Assembly: GCF_900177745.1 (NCBI RefSeq)
Contig: NZ_FXAR01000006.1
Coordinates: 62,001 to 126,000, forward strand
Reading direction: 5' to 3'
Source of the DNA: Corynebacterium pollutisoli
Lineage (GTDB): Bacteria; Actinomycetota; Actinomycetes; Mycobacteriales; Mycobacteriaceae
Length of the DNA stretch: 64,000 bases
Positions 57,797 through 64,000 of the stretch are shown here, one piece after another. Below the pieces are notes generated by a model. That model had not been told where the DNA came from. It did no database searches and saw only the letters and a program-made list of their open reading frames with translations. The first letter of the stretch is position 1. Each line of letters starts with the position of its first letter. The position numbers and the translations under genes were made by a program.

Positions 57797-58066
57797 ATGT
57801 TCGCCATCATGACTGTCACCGGTGAGGACCACACCGGAATCATCGCCGCCGTCACCACCGCGCTCGCCGAGCAGGAGATCAACATCCTCGATGTGTCCCA
57901 GACCATCATGGACAACTTCTTCACCATGATCCTGCGGGTGGAGTTCGACGAGCAGGTCCACGACATCACCGCCATCCAGGAGTCGATGGCCCCCGTCGAG
58001 AAGTCCCAGGGCCTGGTCATCCGCATCCAGTCCGAGGCCCTGTTCACCGCGGTCAACGAGATCTGA
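57797..58066 (+). CDS. ACT domain protein (UPF0237)
   Basis: The 89-residue protein is a single ACT domain ([43 protein letters not shown]), which usually binds amino acids. It is paired with the PFL-like protein 2 nt downstream, an arrangement conserved widely in bacteria. TACGAT 6 nt before the ATG suggests a leaderless transcript. It is a regulatory or sensory partner by inference. Confidence 0.9.
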   Translation: MFAIMTVTGEDHTGIIAAVTTALAEQEINILDVSQTIMDNFFTMILRVEFDEQVHDITAIQESMAPVEKSQGLVIRIQSEALFTAVNEI

Positions 58067-58068
58067 TC

Positions 58069-59433
58069 ATGAGCTTCCACCTCAACAGCCGCAACATCCT
58101 CGACACGATCGAGATGATCGAGAAGTACCGCCTCGACATCCGCACCGTGACGATGGGCATCTCCCTGCTCTCCTGCTCCCGCTCCACGATGGAGGAGACG
58201 TGCCGGGCGGTGTACGACCTGGTCGTCTCCCGCGCCTCCCGCCTCGTCGAGGTGTGTCAGGGCATCGAGGCGGAGCTGGGGATCCCGATCGTCAACAAGC
58301 GGATCTCCGTCACCCCGGTCGCCCTCATCACCGCCGGCGTGGAGGGCAACCCCGCCGATGTCGCCCGGGCGCTCGACCGCGCCGCCCGCGAGGTCGGGGT
58401 CAACTTCCTCGGCGGGTACTCCGCGCTGGTGGCCAAGGGTGCCACCACCTCCGAGAAGGCCCTCATCCGCTCCATCCCCGAGGCCCTGTCCGAGACCGAC
58501 CTGGTGTGTTCCTCGGTGAACATCGCCACCTCCCGGGCGGGCATCAACATGAACGCCGCGGCCGCCCTGGGCCGCGTCATCAAGGAGGCCGCCGAGCTGA
58601 CGGCCGACCGCAACGCCATCGCCTGCGCGAAGCTCGTCGTTTTCGCGAACTCCGTCGGCGACAACCCCTTCATGGCCGGCGCCTACCACGGTGTCGAGGA
58701 GCCGGACTGCGTCGTCTCCGTCGGCGTCTCCGGACCGGGCGTCGTCGACCGTGCCCTGGGTGATCTGGAGGGCGCGACCCTCGACCAGGTGGCCGAGGAG
58801 ATCAAGAAGGCCGCGTTCAAGATCACCCGTGCGGGCCAGCTCGTCGGTGACATGGCCTCCGAGCGCCTGGGCGTCCCCTTCGGCATCGTCGACCTCTCTC
58901 TGGCACCCACCGCCGAGAAGGGGGACTCCGTCGCCCACATCCTCGAGCACATGGGGCTGGACCAGGTGGGCACCCACGGCACCACCGCCGCGCTGGCGCT
59001 GCTCAACGATGCCGTGAAGAAGGGCGGCATGATGGCCTGCTCCCGCGTCGGTGGGCTGTCCGGCTCGTTCATCCCCGTGTCGGAGGACAAGGGCATGATC
59101 GACGCCGTCCGCGCCGGCACCATCACCATGGACAAGCTGGAGGCCATGACCGCGATCTGCTCGGTCGGTTTCGACATGATCGCCATCCCGGGTGACACCT
59201 CCGCGGAGACCATCGCCGGGATGATCGCCGACGAGGCGGCCATCGGCGTGATGAACCACAAGACGACCGCCGTGCGTGTCATCCCGGTGCCGGGTACGCA
59301 GCCGGGTGACGAGGTCAACTTCGGCGGCCTCCTCGGCTACGCCCCGGTGATCCCGGTCAACCAGGTGGGCAACGCCGGGTTCATCGGGCGCGGTGGCTTC
59401 ATCCCGGCGCCCGTCCACGGTCTGCGCAACTGA
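58069..59433 (+). CDS. PFL-like family protein (UPF0210 / DUF711)
   Basis: The 454-residue protein matches the UPF0210 group, which adopts a pyruvate formate-lyase-like barrel. Typical parts are MNTTAAALGR-like [34 protein letters not shown] and [13 protein letters not shown]. No glycyl radical site (RVSGY) is visible, so it is not a PFL. It is coupled with the ACT domain protein, and the pair's substrate is not known. Confidence 0.9.
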   Translation: MSFHLNSRNILDTIEMIEKYRLDIRTVTMGISLLSCSRSTMEETCRAVYDLVVSRASRLVEVCQGIEAELGIPIVNKRISVTPVALITAGVEGNPADVARALDRAAREVGVNFLGGYSALVAKGATTSEKALIRSIPEALSETDLVCSSVNIATSRAGINMNAAAALGRVIKEAAELTADRNAIACAKLVVFANSVGDNPFMAGAYHGVEEPDCVVSVGVSGPGVVDRALGDLEGATLDQVAEEIKKAAFKITRAGQLVGDMASERLGVPFGIVDLSLAPTAEKGDSVAHILEHMGLDQVGTHGTTAALALLNDAVKKGGMMACSRVGGLSGSFIPVSEDKGMIDAVRAGTITMDKLEAMTAICSVGFDMIAIPGDTSAETIAGMIADEAAIGVMNHKTTAVRVIPVPGTQPGDEVNFGGLLGYAPVIPVNQVGNAGFIGRGGFIPAPVHGLRN

Positions 59434-59466
59434 TGGCCCCGGTGCCCGCGCGTACAGTGGTATTAC

Positions 59467-62121
59467 GTGAACGCAGCACCCCACGCCCATGATGTACGCA
59501 CCGTCTTCGAGGACCTGGGCAGCCGACCCGAGGGCCTGAGCTCCGCGGACGCCGCCACCGCGCTCGAGCGACACGGGGAGAACGCCCTGCCGCAGGCGGC
59601 GGAGGAGACGTGGTGGCAGCGTCTGCTCCGGCAGTTCCGGGATCCGATGATCTACGTGCTCATCGCGGCCGGTGTCATGACGGCGCTGCTCGGCGAGGTG
59701 GTGGACACCATCGTCATCGCCGCCGTCGTCATCATCAACGCGGCCGTGGGTTTCTTCCAGGAGGGCAAGGCGGCCAACGCGCTGGCAGCGATCCGCGACA
59801 TGCTCTCCCCCTCCTCCGAGGTGCTGCGCGACAACGCCTGGGTCACCGTCGCCTCCTCCGAGCTGGTGCCCGGTGACGTCGTCCGTCTGCGTCCCGGTGA
59901 CAAGGTCCCGGCGGACCTGCGTCTGTTCCAGTCCTCCAGCCTGCGGATCGAGGAGTCGGCGCTCACGGGCGAGTCCGTGCCCGCCGACAAGCGGATCGAG
60001 GCGGTGGCGGAGGGCTCAGACCTCGGCGACCGCACGTCCATGGCGTTCTCCGGCACCACCGTCGCCGCGGGCACCGGACTGGGCGTGGTCACGGCCACGG
60101 GTGCCGACACCCAGATCGGCCACATCACCACCATGCTCGACGAGGTGGAGGCCGCCGAGACGCCGCTGACCCGCTCGATGAGCCGCTTCTCCTCCATGCT
60201 GGCGGTCGGCGCGGTCCTGCTCGCGGCGCTCATGATCGCCGTGTCCGTCATCATCTACGGCACGTCGTGGGGCGAGGTCCTCATGTCGGCGATCGGTTTC
60301 GCCGTCGCCGCCATCCCGGAGGGGCTGCCCGCGGTCATGGCCATCACCCTGGCCCTCGGCGTGCAGAAGATGGCCGCCCGCAACGCCATCACCCGCCGTC
60401 TCACCTCGGTGGAGACCCTCGGCTCCGTCACCACCGTGTGCACCGACAAGACCGGCACGCTCACCCGCAACGAGATGACGGTCCGCGCCGTCCACACCCG
60501 CAACCACACCTACGAGGTGACCGGCACCGGCTACGCCCCCGAGGGGCGCCTGCTTCTCGACGACGAGGTGGTCACCCCCGACGGTCATCTCGACCTCGCC
60601 CGGATGGCGCAGGTGGCGGCGTACGCGAACGACGCGGGCGTCGAGAAGCGGGACGGGCGATGGGTGCTCACCGGTGAGCCGACCGACGGCGGCCTGCGCA
60701 CCTTCGCCCTCAAGGCGGGGGTGGACGACACCGCCCGCCGGATCGCCGAGGTGCCCTTCGACTCCGAGTTCAAGTACATGGCCACCCTCGACGCCCTGGA
60801 GCAGGGCGCGGTGGTGCACCTCAAGGGGGCCCCGGACCGCCTGCTCGACCGCTGCGACCGGCAGTCCTCCCCCGACGGCGGCACCGAGCCGCTCGACCGG
60901 GCGTACTGGGAGGGGAAGATCGAGGAGTTCGGTGCCCGCGGCCTGCGCGTCCTGGCCGCCGCCTGGAAGAGGGGCGAGGGGCTGGACGATGTGACGGTGG
61001 GGGACGTCGACGCCGGTGGCTTCGTGTTCCTCGGCCTGTACGGCATCATCGACCCGCCGCGCGACGAGGTCGTCGACGCCGTCCGCACCGTCCAGGAGGC
61101 CGGGGTGCGGGTGCGGATGATCACCGGTGACCACGCCTCGACGGCGTCGGCCATCGCCCGCGAGGTCGGACTGGCCGGCCATCGCGCCATCACCGGCGCG
61201 GAGCTGGAGAAGGCCACCGACTCCGAACTGCAGACCATCGTCCGCGACCACGACGTCTACGCCCGCACCTCCCCCGAGCACAAGCTCCGCCTCGTGCAGG
61301 CGCTGCAGGCCAACGGGGAGGTCGTCGCGATGACGGGTGACGGCGTCAACGACGCGCCCTCCCTCAAGCAGTCGGACGTCGGCGTAGCCATGGGCATCAA
61401 GGGCACGGAGGCGACGAAGGACGCCGCCGACATCGTCCTCGCCGACGACAACTTCGCCACCATCGCCGCCGCCATGAAGATGGGCCGCACGATCTACGAC
61501 AACCTGCGCAAGGCCATCGTGTTCATGCTGCCCACCAACGGTGCGCAGGGCCTGGTCATCTTCGTCGCCATGCTCGTCGGCATGACCCTGCCGATCACTC
61601 CCCTGCAGGTCCTGTGGGTCAACCTCATCACCGCCGTGACCCTGTCCCTGGCCCTCAGCTTCGAGCCGGCCGAACCGGGCATCATGCAGCGCCGCCCCCG
61701 CAACCCCGACGCCGCTCTCCTCGACTCCGAGGCGATCCTGCGCATCCTCTACGTCTCGGTGCTCATCGGTGGTGCCACCATCGCCGTGTTCCAGTACCTG
61801 CAGATGAACGACGCCTCCCTCGAGGTGTCCCGCACCATCGCCGTGAACACGCTGGTCGTGGGCCAGGTCTTCTACCTGTTCTCGGCCCGTTTCTCCCGGG
61901 TGAGTGCGCTGCGCAGGGAGCTGTTCACCACTAACCCGGTGTCCTGGCTGTGCGTCGCCCTCATGCTCGCGCTACAGCTGGCGTTCACCTACCTGCCGTT
62001 CATGCAGGCCGCCTTCGACACCACCTCGGTGGGCCTGCTCAGCTGGGGTGTCCCGATCCTGGCGGGTGTCCTCGTCTTCGCCGCCGTCGAGGTGGACAAG
62101 CTCATCCGCCGCCGGGTTTAG
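59467..62121 (+). CDS. P2-type cation-transporting ATPase
   Basis: The 884-residue P-type ATPase has phosphorylation Asp327 in CTDKTGTLT, the actuator TGES (167-170), the ion-site segment AIPEGLPAVMAITLALGVQ and MTGDGVNDAPSLKQSDVGVAMG. It has about ten helices, and the IPEGLPA sequence places it with the Ca2+/Na+-like PMR1/SERCA group rather than with copper pumps. TACAGT 8 nt before the GTG at 59467 fits a leaderless start. The specific ion is not certain. It carries an inverted pair of the dispersed motif. Confidence 0.92.
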   Translation: MNAAPHAHDVRTVFEDLGSRPEGLSSADAATALERHGENALPQAAEETWWQRLLRQFRDPMIYVLIAAGVMTALLGEVVDTIVIAAVVIINAAVGFFQEGKAANALAAIRDMLSPSSEVLRDNAWVTVASSELVPGDVVRLRPGDKVPADLRLFQSSSLRIEESALTGESVPADKRIEAVAEGSDLGDRTSMAFSGTTVAAGTGLGVVTATGADTQIGHITTMLDEVEAAETPLTRSMSRFSSMLAVGAVLLAALMIAVSVIIYGTSWGEVLMSAIGFAVAAIPEGLPAVMAITLALGVQKMAARNAITRRLTSVETLGSVTTVCTDKTGTLTRNEMTVRAVHTRNHTYEVTGTGYAPEGRLLLDDEVVTPDGHLDLARMAQVAAYANDAGVEKRDGRWVLTGEPTDGGLRTFALKAGVDDTARRIAEVPFDSEFKYMATLDALEQGAVVHLKGAPDRLLDRCDRQSSPDGGTEPLDRAYWEGKIEEFGARGLRVLAAAWKRGEGLDDVTVGDVDAGGFVFLGLYGIIDPPRDEVVDAVRTVQEAGVRVRMITGDHASTASAIAREVGLAGHRAITGAELEKATDSELQTIVRDHDVYARTSPEHKLRLVQALQANGEVVAMTGDGVNDAPSLKQSDVGVAMGIKGTEATKDAADIVLADDNFATIAAAMKMGRTIYDNLRKAIVFMLPTNGAQGLVIFVAMLVGMTLPITPLQVLWVNLITAVTLSLALSFEPAEPGIMQRRPRNPDAALLDSEAILRILYVSVLIGGATIAVFQYLQMNDASLEVSRTIAVNTLVVGQVFYLFSARFSRVSALRRELFTTNPVSWLCVALMLALQLAFTYLPFMQAAFDTTSVGLLSWGVPILAGVLVFAAVEVDKLIRRRV

Positions 62122-62154
62122 GAGCCGGGCCGGGGCCTGACTAGACTACTTGGT

Positions 62155-62895
62155 ATGTCCGGATCGACCATCCACCCGCGCAAGCCCTTCCTGCTGCTGA
62201 GCACCCGCCCCGAGGACGTGGCGGCCGCCGCCGAGCTCGTGAGTTTCCGGGAGAAGATGGGCCTGGGCAGGGACGGTATTGTGCAGATCCGGCTGGAGGC
62301 CCGCGAGCTCGGGCGTGTCGACGTCCGCGACTACTCCGGCATCATCCTCGGCGGCAGCCCCTTCAACGCCTCCGACCCGGTGAAATCCCCGCTCCAGCTG
62401 CGCGTCGAGGCGGACCTGGACCTCATGATGGACGAGGTCCTCGACCGTGACTTCCCCCTGTTCGGCGCCTGCTACGGCGTCGGCACCGTCGGCACCGCCA
62501 TCGGCGCGCGTATCGACGACACCTACAGCGAGAAGCCCCAGGTCATCGAGGTGAGCCTCGTCCGGGAGGATCCGCTGCTCGAAGGCATGCCTAAGACGTT
62601 CCACACCATGGTCGGGCACAAGGAGGCCGTCACCGAACTTCCCGACGTCGCCACCGTCCTCGCCACCGGCCGCAACTGCCCCACCCAGATGTTCCGCGTC
62701 CGGGACAACATCTACGCCACCCAGTTCCACCCCGAACTCACACCGGGGAAGTTCGAGCAGCGCCTGCGCATCTACGCCAACGCCGGCTACTACGAGCCGC
62801 ACGAGCTCGATGCCATCCTCGCCGGCACCCGGGGTGTGGATCTCACCGTCGACGACCGGATCCTGCGGAACTTCGCGACGCGCTACGCGCGGTAG
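62155..62895 (+). CDS. Class I glutamine amidotransferase-like protein
   Basis: The 246-residue protein resembles the GMP synthase amidotransferase domain: Cys106 in FGACYGVGT, and His192 and Glu194 in TQFHPELTP complete the triad. It is paralogous to the protein at 55530, 6 kb away. TAGACT lies 7 nt before the ATG, giving a leaderless start. It lacks an ATP-pyrophosphatase domain, so it may act on another partner. Confidence 0.87.
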   Translation: MSGSTIHPRKPFLLLSTRPEDVAAAAELVSFREKMGLGRDGIVQIRLEARELGRVDVRDYSGIILGGSPFNASDPVKSPLQLRVEADLDLMMDEVLDRDFPLFGACYGVGTVGTAIGARIDDTYSEKPQVIEVSLVREDPLLEGMPKTFHTMVGHKEAVTELPDVATVLATGRNCPTQMFRVRDNIYATQFHPELTPGKFEQRLRIYANAGYYEPHELDAILAGTRGVDLTVDDRILRNFATRYAR

Positions 62896-62926
62896 GCGAT
62901 CTCCTCGGGCCCCGCGCAGGGGGAAG

Positions 62927-64000
<1,074 letters not shown>

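Overview
The window reads as a single ordinary stretch of chromosome from a high-GC Corynebacterium or close relative. The evidence is the co-occurrence of RbpA, a split Ppm1/Lnt pair, pupylation genes (arc, dop, pup, pafA, pafBC) with no 20S proteasome genes, mycothiol ligase MshC, a RipA-type NlpC/P60 hydrolase, and the acn-acnR locus with a recognisable AcnR operator. Gene order resembles both C. glutamicum and, in blocks, mycobacteria (uppP-lppL-pyrD-PEBP; Rv1476-ripA next to acn). I see no insertion sequence, prophage, CRISPR array or rRNA operon. One tRNA gene (Leu, GAG) is present.

Layout. 1-11.6 kb: mixed metabolic and envelope genes: an SRPBCC protein, an amidohydrolase, YceI, RbpA, polyprenol-phosphate mannose synthase with apolipoprotein N-acyltransferase, FxsA, a LIP-type lipase, a half-size CobG-like protein, an SDR, a LigB-type dioxygenase, an M24 peptidase and a trypsin-like protease. 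11.7-22.6 kb: a Ski2/HelY helicase, then a minus-strand run arc-dop-pup-pafA-pafB-pafC-tatA-tatC (pupylation, DNA-damage regulator, Tat export). 22.8-35 kb: trmI, M18 aminopeptidase, a RecB-like nuclease, formate-THF ligase, a Dcu-type dicarboxylate carrier, aspartase, hisG/hisE, a HAD hydrolase, mshC and uppP. 35-43 kb: an aldo-keto reductase, an LppL-like lipoprotein, pyrD, PEBP, an unusual ABC exporter pair and tRNA-Leu. 43-51 kb: cupin, VTT membrane protein, SPFH/NfeD pair, DUF3097, ferrochelatase and the ripA-like hydrolase with a long leader. 51-64 kb: an Rv1476-like membrane protein, acn-acnR, two GATase paralogues, the ACT/PFL pair, a P2-type ATPase and the start-truncated end of an ABC-F gene.

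Expression signals. Many genes have a TAnnnT -10 hexamer 6-8 nt before the start codon, so leaderless transcription appears common; this was used to choose several starts. Strong intrinsic terminators separate convergent units. Recognisable regulator sites are an AcnR operator over the acn promoter and a GlxR-like (CRP-type) site upstream of the ripA-like gene.

Most unusual observation. The sequence CGTCGAGAAGC, with a T variant CGTCGATAAGC, recurs at least 23 times in 64 kb on both strands and in at least four reading contexts. It is often spelled with codons that are rare in this genome (Leu CTT and TTA, Arg AGA and CGA, Tyr TAT, Ala GCT). That suggests selection on the DNA word itself, for example as a Chi-like, KOPS/SRS-like, uptake or other chromosome-maintenance motif. 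The ABC exporter pair, whose two nucleotide-binding domains have lost complementary motifs, is the second most interesting item.
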